A stretch of 64,000 nucleotides of DNA, taken from the NCBI GenBank assembly GCA_029245785.1, contig JAQWOR010000072.1:42097-106096 (forward strand), given 5' to 3'. Numbering within the stretch: position 1 is the first letter of the stretch; the number at the start of each line of letters is the position of its first letter. This DNA comes from Polaribacter sp. GTDB taxonomy: Bacteria; Bacteroidota; Bacteroidia; Flavobacteriales; Flavobacteriaceae. Below are positions 45,537 to 54,650 of the stretch, in pieces. The translations under genes and the position numbers were made by a program. The notes beneath the pieces are model-generated. The model did not search any database and had not been told where the DNA came from. It worked only from the letters and a program-made list of their open reading frames with translations.

Positions 45537-46820
45537 TCAAGCTTTTTTGAGCTCAATAACAGTCACTTCTGGCCAAATTCCAACACGTCCTGGAAAGGCA
45601 TGATAGCCAAATCCGCGGTTTACATTAATGTATCTACCTAGTTCTTCGTACATTCCGGCCCACTGCTTATAGGCATATTGAGAGGGGCTCCATCGGAAAA
45701 AGCCAGGAATTTCAATTCCCATTTGCAATCCGTGTGTATGTCCGCTTAAGGTTAGGTGGTATTTTAAATCAGCTTCTTTAATTTTTAAATCCCAATGGCT
45801 AGGATCGTGCGACATCACAATTTTAAAATCTTCTTGCTGAACACCTGCAGCTGCTTTTTCTAAATCTCCGGTTCTTTTAAACCCTTTTCCCCAATTTTCT
45901 ACCCCAATCAAGGCTATTTTTTGTCCATCTTTTTCAATATATCGATGTTCATTGAGCAGCAAATCAAATCCTATTTTTGGATGGATGTCTTTTACTTTCT
46001 GAAAATTTTTCTTTTTATCTTCTGGTGTTTCCCAATCTACATAATCTCCATAATCATGATTGCCAAGAATGGAATATTTTCCGTAAGGTGCTTCTAATTT
46101 TCCAAACATCTCAATCCAATTATCCATTTCATCTGCTTTGTTATTGACAATATCTCCGGTAAACAAAATCAGATCTGATTCTTGTTCATTGATCATATCA
46201 ACACCGTATTGAATTTTTTCTGCATTGGTAAAGCTTCCTGAATGGATATCAGAAAACTGTGTAATGGTAAACCCTTCAAAAGCATCTGGCAGATCTTTAA
46301 ATGTGAGTTGGTATTTTAACACTTTGTAGTTGTATTTTCCTTTGATCATTCCATAAATAATCCCTGCAAACGGAATGGCTGCCAACCCAAAAGCGAGTTG
46401 AGAAACAAACCTTCTTCTTCCTACCAGCGCTTGTGTTTCTTCTTTTGACACATACGAAATGAGTTTTTGAAACCATCTAAATACATCTTCGCCAAACATC
46501 ATTGCTAGGATGACTATTTTTGGAATTAAAGAGGTCATCAACAGCCCAACTGCCCATTGAAATTGGTTGGTCTGCCCTGCGCTTCTTGGCGTGGTAAACA
46601 GCACATAAAACAGATGCATATAAATAGCTACTCCTACAAAAATCCAAATCCACCGAAGCCATTTACTTTTAGTAAGTGTTTTTATGGCTTGAAATGTATA
46701 CAACTCAACGGTAAGAAAAACAAAGCAAGTTATTAATAACGGAATCAACCAACGAGGCATACGGTAAAGTTTAAAAAATTTATCAAATATAGGTTTAAAA
46801 TAAAGAAACTGTTTTAACAT
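45537..46820 (-). CDS. Membrane-anchored metallophosphoesterase
   Basis: A start at 46820 (MLKQFLYFKPIFD) gives 427 residues and a sensible N-terminus; an earlier ATG at 46874 adds 18 unlikely residues. There are four to five membrane segments in the first 170 residues, then a calcineurin-like domain with TQFSDIHSGSF, FTGDIVNN, LGNHDYGDY, MSHDPSHWD and LSGHTHGLQMG, the five metal-binding blocks of YkuE/YaeI-type enzymes. These often cleave phosphodiesters such as UDP-diacylglucosamine. The substrate is not known here. Divergent from polA. Confidence 0.88.
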   Translation of the reverse strand: MLKQFLYFKPIFDKFFKLYRMPRWLIPLLITCFVFLTVELYTFQAIKTLTKSKWLRWIWIFVGVAIYMHLFYVLFTTPRSAGQTNQFQWAVGLLMTSLIPKIVILAMMFGEDVFRWFQKLISYVSKEETQALVGRRRFVSQLAFGLAAIPFAGIIYGMIKGKYNYKVLKYQLTFKDLPDAFEGFTITQFSDIHSGSFTNAEKIQYGVDMINEQESDLILFTGDIVNNKADEMDNWIEMFGKLEAPYGKYSILGNHDYGDYVDWETPEDKKKNFQKVKDIHPKIGFDLLLNEHRYIEKDGQKIALIGVENWGKGFKRTGDLEKAAAGVQQEDFKIVMSHDPSHWDLKIKEADLKYHLTLSGHTHGLQMGIEIPGFFRWSPSQYAYKQWAGMYEELGRYINVNRGFGYHAFPGRVGIWPEVTVIELKKA

Positions 46821-46917
46821 GCTGTTAAAGTTTTGTAGCTTTACTGCGGAGTCTGTAGTGATCGCTATTAACACATCAAATCCTATTTAAGTATCAATGT
46901 CATTTAACAAACAACAC

Positions 46918-49767
46918 ATGTCAGATAAAAAACGGCTTTTTCTACTGGATGCATTCGCATTAATTTTTAGAGGATATTATGCTTTTATTAAAAACCCCAG
47001 AATCAATTCGAAAGGCATGGATGTTTCGGCAATTTTGGGTTTTACCAATTCATTGTTGGATGTGATTAAAAGAGAACAGCCAGATCATATTGCGGTTTGT
47101 TTTGATCGCGGCGGAAGTGTTGCCAGAAAAGAAGCTTTTCCAGACTACAAAGCCAACCGACAAGAAACACCAGAGGCCATTAAAATTGCTGTGCCGTATA
47201 TAGAAAAAATTCTAACTGCCATGAACATTCCTGCTATTATAAAAGAGGGTTTTGAGGCAGATGACATTATTGGCACTTTGGCAAAACAAGCGGAAAAAGA
47301 AGGCTATCAAACCTTTATGGTAACGCCAGATAAAGATTTTGCGCAATTGGTTTCTGAAAATATTTTTATGTACCGCCCTCGTTTTGGTGGCGGTTATGAA
47401 ACTTGGGGCATTAAAGAAGTGCAAGAAAAATTTGGCGTAGAAAGACCCGAACAAGTCATCGATTTTTTAGGGATGATGGGAGATGCTTCTGACAACATTC
47501 CTGGATTGCCTGGCGTTGGAGAAAAGACGGCTAAAAAGTTTTTAGCCGCTTATGGAAGCATGGAAAATCTCTTTGCAAATACCGATGATTTAAAAGGGAA
47601 GCTAAAAGAAAAAGTAGAAACTAGTAAAGAGCTAGGGATTTTATCTAAAGAGCTAGCAACCATTATGCTAGACGTTCCTGTAGAATTCCATGAAGAAGAT
47701 TTTGAGTTTTCGCAACCTAATATGCCAGAAGTCACCACACTTTTTAACGAATTGGAATTTAGAAGATTGGCAGAGAACTTGGCAAAAACCTATGCAAACT
47801 CTACAGCTGCCAAAACCGTTCAACAAGATAAAAATCCAACAAACCAACAGGTTAACAAGCCAACAGACCAACAATCTGATAGCAACGGTCAGTTTGATTT
47901 GTTTGCGGCTCCTGGAACGGGAACTTTTTCTGAAAACGAAACAGAAAGCGGCTTTAAAACCATTGCCAACAGCCCTCATTTATATCAGCTAGCAGACACA
48001 CCATTGTCTAGAAAACTGCTACTTAAAAGCTTGCTACAGCAAACATCGGTTTGTTTTGATACAGAGACAACAGGATTAAAAGCCTTGGAAGTTGAATTGA
48101 TCGGGATTTCTTTTTCTTGGGAAAAGGGAAAAGGCTACTACGTATCGTTTCCAGAAAATCAAAAAGAAACACAAGCTATTTTAAACGAATTTTTACCGTT
48201 TTTTGAGCAGCCATCCATCGAAAAAATTGGTCATAATTTAAAATATGACATCAAGGTATTGTCCAATTACAACATGCCTGTAAAAGGCCCTTTGTTTGAT
48301 ACCATGATTGCGCATTATTTGATCAATCCAGACATGCGACACAATATGGACGTGCTGTCTGAAACCTATTTGAACTACCAACCTGTATCTATTACAGAAT
48401 TGATTGGTAAAAAAGGAAAAAATCAACTTTCAATGAGAGACGTTGAACTTTCTAAACAAACCGAATATGCGGTTGAAGATGCAGACATTACCTTGCAATT
48501 GAAAGAGCATTTTACAAAAGAACTGGAAAGCGGTGAACTCACCAAGCTCTTCACCGAGGTAGAATTACCGTTGGTATCTGTATTGACCGCCATGGAAATT
48601 GAAGGCATCAATTTAGATTCGGCATTTTTAAATTCGCTCTCGGTTGACTTGCTCAAAGATATTGAGCGCTTAGAAAAAGGGGTGTATGAACAAGCTGGAG
48701 AGGAGTTCAATTTGGCATCGCCCAAACAATTGGGGATTGTTTTATTTGAGAACATGAAACTGGTTGAGAAACCTAAAAAAACCAAAACAGGGCAATATTC
48801 TACCGCAGAAGATGTGTTGTCTTATTTGGCAAAAGACCATCAAATTATTCGAGATGTTTTAGAGTTTCGACATTATAAAAAATTACAAAGCACGTATGTA
48901 GATGCCTTGCCAAACGAGGTACATACGAAGACACAACGAATTCATACCGTATATGCACAAGCGGTTGCTGCAACAGGTCGTTTGAGTTCTAACAATCCCA
49001 ATTTACAGAACATTCCGATTCGAACAGAACGCGGAAGACAGGTTCGGAAAGCGTTTATTCCAAGGGATGAAAACCATGTGTTGTTGGCGGCAGATTACTC
49101 GCAAATAGAATTGCGCATTATTGCGGCATTGAGCGAAGAAGAAAATATGATCAATGCCTTTAAAAACGGAGAAGACATTCACGCTTCTACCGCGGCAAAA
49201 GTATTTGGAGTTCCGATTGATGAAGTGACTCGTGAACAACGTAGCAATGCCAAAACCGTCAATTTCGGAATTATTTATGGGGTTTCTGCTTTTGGGTTGA
49301 GCAATCAAACAGACTTGACCAGAAAGGAAGCCAAAGCGCTGATTGACACCTATTATGAAACCTATCCGAAGTTGCGAAATTACATGGCCGATCAGGTAGA
49401 TTTTGCGCGAGATCATGGTTATGTGGCAACGGTTTTAGGAAGAAGACGTTATTTAAAAGACATCAATTCTCAGAATGCTATTGTGCGTGGAGCGGCAGAG
49501 CGAAATGCAGTAAATGCCCCTATTCAAGGAAGCGCTGCAGACATTATTAAGCTTGCTATGATTGCCATTCATAGGCGTTTTGAGCAAGAAAATTTCAAAT
49601 CTAAGATGTTATTACAAGTGCATGATGAATTGGTTTTTGATGCGCATAAAGACGAACTAGAACTGATTAAACCCATTATCAAACAAGAAATGGAAAATGC
49701 CTTTCAGCTATCGGTTCCTTTGGATGTAGAAATAGGGATTGGTAAAAATTGGCTAGAAGCGCATTAG
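46918..49767 (+). CDS. polA: DNA polymerase I
   Basis: A start at 46918 (MSDKKRLFLLDAF) gives 949 residues; an ATG seven codons earlier is possible. Domains: 5'-nuclease (residues 1-290, FDRGGSVARKEAFPDYKANR, GLPGVGEKTAKKFL), a low-complexity linker (about 305-350), a 3'-5' exonuclease with acidic residues present (CFDTETTGLKALE, IGHNLKYDIKVL, YAVEDADITLQL), and a family A polymerase domain (LLAADYSQIELRIIAALS, RSNAKTVNFGIIYGVSAFGL, VHDELVFDA). Proofreading therefore looks intact. The cassette-array recombinase starts 72 nt downstream. Confidence 0.96.
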   Translation: MSDKKRLFLLDAFALIFRGYYAFIKNPRINSKGMDVSAILGFTNSLLDVIKREQPDHIAVCFDRGGSVARKEAFPDYKANRQETPEAIKIAVPYIEKILTAMNIPAIIKEGFEADDIIGTLAKQAEKEGYQTFMVTPDKDFAQLVSENIFMYRPRFGGGYETWGIKEVQEKFGVERPEQVIDFLGMMGDASDNIPGLPGVGEKTAKKFLAAYGSMENLFANTDDLKGKLKEKVETSKELGILSKELATIMLDVPVEFHEEDFEFSQPNMPEVTTLFNELEFRRLAENLAKTYANSTAAKTVQQDKNPTNQQVNKPTDQQSDSNGQFDLFAAPGTGTFSENETESGFKTIANSPHLYQLADTPLSRKLLLKSLLQQTSVCFDTETTGLKALEVELIGISFSWEKGKGYYVSFPENQKETQAILNEFLPFFEQPSIEKIGHNLKYDIKVLSNYNMPVKGPLFDTMIAHYLINPDMRHNMDVLSETYLNYQPVSITELIGKKGKNQLSMRDVELSKQTEYAVEDADITLQLKEHFTKELESGELTKLFTEVELPLVSVLTAMEIEGINLDSAFLNSLSVDLLKDIERLEKGVYEQAGEEFNLASPKQLGIVLFENMKLVEKPKKTKTGQYSTAEDVLSYLAKDHQIIRDVLEFRHYKKLQSTYVDALPNEVHTKTQRIHTVYAQAVAATGRLSSNNPNLQNIPIRTERGRQVRKAFIPRDENHVLLAADYSQIELRIIAALSEEENMINAFKNGEDIHASTAAKVFGVPIDEVTREQRSNAKTVNFGIIYGVSAFGLSNQTDLTRKEAKALIDTYYETYPKLRNYMADQVDFARDHGYVATVLGRRRYLKDINSQNAIVRGAAERNAVNAPIQGSAADIIKLAMIAIHRRFEQENFKSKMLLQVHDELVFDAHKDELELIKPIIKQEMENAFQLSVPLDVEIGIGKNWLEAH

Positions 49768-49839
49768 CTAGAGTGATGGGTTATGAGTTATGAGTTGACG
49801 TTTTTTTTAGTATCTTTAAAGTGCTATAAAAAGAAAAAA

Positions 49840-51039
49840 ATGAACTCACCCACTCAGCTTCCTATTGTTTTCGTAAAAAAAATTGTACACAAAAATCGCC
49901 TTGTGCTTCTTGTTCTTTTTAAATATAATGATCCAATTATTGCTCAATTACGGTCTTTAAAAGCATATACTTGGAGCAACTCTTTACGTGGGTGGATCAG
50001 TTTTTTTTCGGATGAAAAAGTAACCGAAATTCAGAAGGTGCTACACCAAAAAGCACGGGTTGTTTTAGATGCTTCTGTACAACTACCTCTTTTAAAGAAA
50101 GGCCTCAGAAAATCAAGAAAACTTACGGAAGAAAACACGCTTCTTATTCGGCAATATGTACTGTATTTACAAGGCAAACGTTATAGTGAAAGCACGGTAA
50201 AAACCTATGTTAGCTTTGTTGCAGATTTTATTGATCACATTCAGCCAAAAGCAATAGTAACACTTACCAACAGAGATGTTGAATTGTTTTTAGAAGCTAT
50301 TTTTGTTCCTCGACAATACAGTATTAGTTCACAACGGCAATTTATTAGTGCTCTTAAATTATTTAAAAGCTTTTACCCAGATTGCAACATTGACGAGCTG
50401 CAATTGAAACGGCCAAAGAGATCTAAAATTTTACCATCGGTGTTGTCTAAAGAAGAAGTAATTTCTTTGATACGCTGTACAAAAAACTTAAAACACCGAG
50501 CGATACTGGCGTTAATTTATTCGTCTGGCCTGCGCATTGGCGAGCTAATTGGATTGGAACTAAAAAACATTTCTATAGACCGAAAGAAAATACTCATACA
50601 AAATAGCAAGGGTAGAAAAGACCGGTATGTGGTATTGGCAAATCATTTTTTACCGCTGTTACAGAATTATTTTTTAACCTACAGACCGGTTCGTTATTTT
50701 GTAGAAGGGGCGCCGGGTAAACAGTATAGCGCAAGTAGTGTGCGTAAATTCTTAGAAAGATCGTGCTGCGCCGCAGGCATTAAACAGCATGTAACCCCAC
50801 ATACCTTACGACATAGCTTTGCAACACATTTGTTAGAGAACGGTGTGGGTTTGCGGTACATACAAGAGTTGTTGGGGCATGCAAAACCAGAAACGACAAT
50901 GATTTATACACACGTGGCTACCAAAGATTTATTAGCGATACAAAGCCCATTAGATACTATTTTACTATCTTTAACAAAAGATGATAAACGCCTACCTGCG
51001 GCAGGCAGGCGCACAAAACTTCCTGTTATCCGGAAATAA
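49840..51039 (+). CDS. Tyrosine recombinase adjacent to the cassette array, XerC/D-like
   Basis: Using ATG 49840 (A-rich lead AAGAAAAAAATG) gives 399 residues; an ATG at 49783 adds 19. Residues about 1-85 form an N-terminal domain (TWSNSLRGWISFFSDEKV) seen in Bacteroidota recombinases, then a SAM-like core-binding domain, then the catalytic domain from about 200. Catalytic residues: Arg232 in SSGLRIGEL, Lys257 in NSKGRKDRY, His321 and Arg324 in PHTLRHSFATHL, His347 in LGHAKPETT and nucleophile Tyr356 in MIYTHV. The extra helix inserted before the second Arg box of integron IntI proteins is absent. It is transcribed toward and into the array. Confidence 0.88.
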   Translation: MNSPTQLPIVFVKKIVHKNRLVLLVLFKYNDPIIAQLRSLKAYTWSNSLRGWISFFSDEKVTEIQKVLHQKARVVLDASVQLPLLKKGLRKSRKLTEENTLLIRQYVLYLQGKRYSESTVKTYVSFVADFIDHIQPKAIVTLTNRDVELFLEAIFVPRQYSISSQRQFISALKLFKSFYPDCNIDELQLKRPKRSKILPSVLSKEEVISLIRCTKNLKHRAILALIYSSGLRIGELIGLELKNISIDRKKILIQNSKGRKDRYVVLANHFLPLLQNYFLTYRPVRYFVEGAPGKQYSASSVRKFLERSCCAAGIKQHVTPHTLRHSFATHLLENGVGLRYIQELLGHAKPETTMIYTHVATKDLLAIQSPLDTILLSLTKDDKRLPAAGRRTKLPVIRK

Positions 51040-51056
51040 AAACCGATAAACAGGAA
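51020..51056 (+). terminator. Stem-loop at the 3' end of the recombinase, possible attI-side structure
   Basis: TTCCTGTT (51020-51027) pairs with AACAGGAA (51049-51056), with partial pairing CCGG/CCG inside. The stem spans the recombinase stop codon and lies 20 nt before the first cassette boundary. It lacks a T tract, so it may be structural rather than a terminator. Confidence 0.4.
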
Positions 51057-51076
51057 CTTTGTTCCGCATATAACCA

Positions 51077-51086
51077 GTTATGCCCA
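51077..51086 (+). other. First cassette boundary (attI-like half site)
   Basis: GTTATGCCCA marks the start of unit 1; its reverse complement TGGGCATAAC is matched by GGGCATAAC at 53239. Only the right-hand box is present, with no paired left arm upstream, as expected for an attI/cassette junction. Confidence 0.65.
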
Positions 51087-51112
51087 ATGCAAAAAAACAT
51101 CCGAACTAACCA

Positions 51113-53233
51113 ATGAACGAACTACAATCACTCAAAGATATTTTCAAAGACCGACTATTTAAAATTCCAGATTATCAACGTGGTTATGCTTGGACTAAAA
51201 GACATTTAAAAGATTTTTGGGAAGACACAGTCAATCTACCAATCGAAAGATTTCACTACACAGGAATGTTATCACTCAAAAAAGTTGACCGAACAGTTTG
51301 GAAAAATTGGAATGACGATGGTTGGCTAATCGAGGACAGAGGATATAAACCTTTTCACGTTGTGGATGGACAACAAAGACTAACAACGTTTGTAATTTTC
51401 ATACAAGCGATTACTGAATTAATAAAAAGCCTGCCAGAAAACAAGGACAAAAAAGATGAAGAAATTTATTTAGGTTCATTCAGCTTAAAATCAATTAAAG
51501 AAGAATATTTAGTAGTCCAAAGACCACCACAATTTATTATCAAAACTTATAAATTCAGTTATGAAGTTGACAACCCAAGTTTTCAATTTCTAAAGTATCG
51601 AATATTCAAAGAGCCAAATAGCGGAACTATTCAAGAAACATTCTACACTTTAAACCTTGAAAATGCTAAAAACTTCTTTGTAGAAAATCTTAATAACTTT
51701 TATCAAGAGTTCGGAATAAAAGAAATTGAGACGCTATTTAAGAAACTCACTCAAAACTTGATGTTTAATGTTTACGAGATTAGCGATGATTTCGATGTTT
51801 TTGTTGCTTTCGAGACAATGAATAATAGAGGTAAAAAACTCTCAAATCTTGAGCTCCTTAAAAACAGATTAATTTACTTAACAACACTTTACGAAGAAGA
51901 CGAATTAAAAACTGACGAAAGAAACTCTTTAAGGACAAAAATTAATGATGCTTGGAAAGAGATATATTACCAGTTGGGTAGAAACAAAAAGAATCCTCTA
52001 AATGACGATGATTTTCTTGTAGCACATTGGATTATGTATTTCCAATACACAAGGCAAAAAGGAGATGACTATATTAAGTTCCTTTTAGAACAGCAATTCA
52101 CACCGCAAAATATCTATGCCAAAACAGAAGTGAAAGTTAGTTCAATCCAAGAATTTGAAGAAGTTATAGAATCAGAAGAAACAGAACAAGAAGAAGATGA
52201 TGTAAATGGCATTGAAGAAGAAATCATAATGCGTTCAAAACTTTCACCGAAAGAAATTGAAAATTATGTAAACAGTTTAAAATCTGCGGCAGTTCATTGG
52301 TATAATTCCCATAATCCAACAAATAACTCTGATTTGACAGACAAAGAAAGTTTGTGGATTGATAGACTTAACCGAATAGGTATTATTTACTTTAGACCTT
52401 TAGTAACTGCTTCTTTCTTATCCCAAAAAATCACAACTGAACAAAGAATAGAGTTATTCCAAGCTATTGAAAGATTCATTTTTGTGACATTTAGATTAAG
52501 TAGAGCGTTTGCAACATATAGAAATAGTGAGTTTTATAGAGCAGCAAGAAAATTGAGAAAAAACGAGCTATCCATAAACCAAATAATTGGCATTTTACAA
52601 GAGAGAATGAATTACTGCTTTTATACACTTGAAGAAAGCGAAAAAACTTATTTTGATTACACGTATTTTCAAACCTTCATCGATAAAAAATTTAAAAGAA
52701 ACCTCGGATTTTATTATTGGAATGGCTTACGTTACTTTTTGTACGAATATGAAATGGAAAAAGTTAGACAAAGAGGAAGTCAGAAAATCGATTGGAAACT
52801 ATTTGTAAAAGGGGAAAAAGACAGAGTTTCAATAGAACATATCTATCCTCAAACGCCAGACCACAAAGAATGGATACGCAGTTTTAAAGACCAAAAAGAT
52901 GATAATAAAAAGTTCTTTCAAGGTTCTTTAGGTAATTTATTACCATTATCACAAAGTATAAATTCCAGCTTACAAAACGACTGCTTTGCGGATAAGAAAA
53001 ATCCGAAATTCAATGACCGAAATGATAAAATTAGACAAGGATATTTGGATGGTTCTCATTCGGAAATCGAAGTATCAAACTATGACGAATGGAATGCCGA
53101 TACAATATTGGATAGAGGAATTAAGTTATTGAATTTTATGGAAAGACGATGGAATTTAAAATTTGAGGACGAACAATCCAAAGCGGAATTGTTGTTTTTG
53201 GACTTTATGCTCGAAAAAGAAGAAACGGAGTAA
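51113..53233 (+). CDS. DUF262/DUF1524 (GmrSD-like) protein, cassette 1
   Basis: A 706-residue protein. The N-terminal DUF262 domain has FKIPDYQRGYAWTKRHLKDF and the catalytic-type block FHVVDGQQRLTTFVIF. A helical middle follows with an acidic stretch (residues about 345-370, SEETEQEEDDVNGIEEE). The C-terminal DUF1524 HNH-like domain has DRVSIEHIYPQTPDHKEW, then GNLLPLSQSINSSLQND. This arrangement is that of type IV restriction GmrSD and related anti-phage proteins, so defence is the likely role, although modified-DNA specificity is unknown. Sole gene of the first cassette; its start lies 36 nt after the boundary. Confidence 0.85.
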   Translation: MNELQSLKDIFKDRLFKIPDYQRGYAWTKRHLKDFWEDTVNLPIERFHYTGMLSLKKVDRTVWKNWNDDGWLIEDRGYKPFHVVDGQQRLTTFVIFIQAITELIKSLPENKDKKDEEIYLGSFSLKSIKEEYLVVQRPPQFIIKTYKFSYEVDNPSFQFLKYRIFKEPNSGTIQETFYTLNLENAKNFFVENLNNFYQEFGIKEIETLFKKLTQNLMFNVYEISDDFDVFVAFETMNNRGKKLSNLELLKNRLIYLTTLYEEDELKTDERNSLRTKINDAWKEIYYQLGRNKKNPLNDDDFLVAHWIMYFQYTRQKGDDYIKFLLEQQFTPQNIYAKTEVKVSSIQEFEEVIESEETEQEEDDVNGIEEEIIMRSKLSPKEIENYVNSLKSAAVHWYNSHNPTNNSDLTDKESLWIDRLNRIGIIYFRPLVTASFLSQKITTEQRIELFQAIERFIFVTFRLSRAFATYRNSEFYRAARKLRKNELSINQIIGILQERMNYCFYTLEESEKTYFDYTYFQTFIDKKFKRNLGFYYWNGLRYFLYEYEMEKVRQRGSQKIDWKLFVKGEKDRVSIEHIYPQTPDHKEWIRSFKDQKDDNKKFFQGSLGNLLPLSQSINSSLQNDCFADKKNPKFNDRNDKIRQGYLDGSHSEIEVSNYDEWNADTILDRGIKLLNFMERRWNLKFEDEQSKAELLFLDFMLEKEETE

Positions 53234-53238
53234 ACACA

Positions 53239-53440
53239 GGGCATAACAATGTATATAAAACATAGCTAACATAGGCTTTCCGAGAGGTTTGTGTGTATTT
53301 GCAAAGACCGCCAAATTTTTAAATTTGGCTTTTTGAGAAAATTAAGATAAAAAGAAAAATTTAAAAATTCGGCTCGTGTATAATCCGAAACGAAAGTGTC
53401 TTTTAACACGCTACGTTTCATATACGGAGACGTTGTAAAC
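53239..53440 (+). other. attC-like site 1 (long type)
   Basis: The left box GGGCATAAC (53239-53247) is followed by arm GTATATAAAACATAGC, and the right arm GCTACGTTTCATATAC ends in box GTTGTAAAC (53432-53440). The arms pair with G-U-type exceptions. The centre carries GCCAAATTTTTAAATTTGGC (53310-53329) followed by T5, which could also act as a terminator. Confidence 0.8.
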
Positions 53441-53444
53441 AATT

Positions 53445-54428
53445 ATGAGAAAAACATTGTGCTTACTTTTAATATTGATTTCAAAACTGACTTTTGGACA
53501 AACTGAATTTTGTATTCGTATCAATTCTGATGTGGATATCGATATCGTTACTGTTCATAGTCTTAATTTATCAAAGAAATTTTCATCTGAATTTGAAAAC
53601 GGAATTGCGATTGTCAAAATCCCTATCACATCTTCCGACCAATATTCAATTTTTATTGCGGACAAAAAAATTGGCGGTTGGTTTAATTCTGGAAAAATTG
53701 ATGTTTATCTCGATTATAAAGAAAACGAGCTTTCAGTTTCAAAAACCTTAAATACACCAGTTTATGATAGGCAAGTAAAATATTTTAAGGATTATAAAGT
53801 CTTTTTAGATGATAAATCAATTGGAACAGAATTTATAAAAAATACTATAATAGAAAATGACCAAGACGCCTTTGTTTTGCTACCACTCAATCAGTACTTA
53901 AAATTATTTCAGAATGATAAAAAAGAATTAAAATTTGTTGAGGAATTTTTAGAAAAGCAACCGAAAGCTACGAAAGAACATATGGTTTACGGAATGATTA
54001 AGAGCAGGCTCGAAAAGTTAAAAGAAATAAAGAAAATTGAACTAAACAAATATTCCCTAATTGACCTAAATGGAAAAACTTCTAAAATAAAAATAGAACC
54101 AAATAAAAAATACACTATTTTGGATTTTTGGTTTACAAACTGTCCACCTTGCATAAAAGAGCATAAGGAAATTTTAGCCAATCCAAATATATTCAATAAT
54201 TTAAATGCAGAACTAATTGGAATATCAACAGACGAGACCCAAGAAAAATGGCTTAACTATTTAGAGAAAAAGAAGGTTAATTGGAAAAACTACCGAATAG
54301 AAAAAAGTAGCTTGGATAAGGATTTGGGAATTTGGTCTTTTCCAACATACATAATTCTTGACCAAGAAAATAATGTCTTGGGCAGTTATTCAAATATAGC
54401 AGATACAATTGAAGCTCTGAAAAAATAA
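53445..54428 (+). CDS. Secreted TlpA-like thioredoxin, cassette 2
   Basis: A 327-residue protein with a signal peptide (LCLLLILISKLTFGQ). The N-terminal 200 residues form a variable beta/helical region; a TlpA-like thioredoxin domain starts about residue 205, with active site DFWFTNCPPCIKEHKEI (CPPC) and cis-Pro block WSFPTYIILDQ. It is a periplasmic thiol-disulfide protein, like the chromosomal TlpA-like gene at 3.4 kb but without a lipobox and divergent in sequence. Sole gene of the second cassette, starting 12 nt after its boundary, so it depends on upstream transcription or a promoter within site 1. Confidence 0.82.
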   Translation: MRKTLCLLLILISKLTFGQTEFCIRINSDVDIDIVTVHSLNLSKKFSSEFENGIAIVKIPITSSDQYSIFIADKKIGGWFNSGKIDVYLDYKENELSVSKTLNTPVYDRQVKYFKDYKVFLDDKSIGTEFIKNTIIENDQDAFVLLPLNQYLKLFQNDKKELKFVEEFLEKQPKATKEHMVYGMIKSRLEKLKEIKKIELNKYSLIDLNGKTSKIKIEPNKKYTILDFWFTNCPPCIKEHKEILANPNIFNNLNAELIGISTDETQEKWLNYLEKKKVNWKNYRIEKSSLDKDLGIWSFPTYIILDQENNVLGSYSNIADTIEALKK

Positions 54429-54430
54429 CT

Positions 54431-54564
54431 ATTTACAACACCGTGTATAATTAATGGCTGGTTCTCGCCTATTACGAAAATCCTCGCGGACTTTCTATTC
54501 GGTTTTTATTTGCTAAATTAGGTGCTTAAACACGCCACTAATCATACACAAACACGTTATGGGC
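54431..54564 (+). other. attC-like site 2 (short type)
   Basis: The left box TTTACAAC (54432-54439) complements GTTGTAAA that opens unit 2. The arms GTGTATAATTAATGGC and GCCACTAATCATACAC pair strongly. The right box GTTATGGGC (54556-54564) opens unit 3. Total about 134 bp. Confidence 0.82.
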
Positions 54565-54650
54565 AAGTTAAAAAAATAATTCATTTGAGAAAAATAGAGT
54601 GAATCGACAAACAGAAAATTACAAAGTAGGAATCAAAAAATACTAAAAAA

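Noticed and set aside
49775..49796. GTTATGAG tandem words before the recombinase, also near 20040, as an attachment site
   Set aside because: Short low-complexity words that recur in different contexts, with no duplication bounding the recombinase region.
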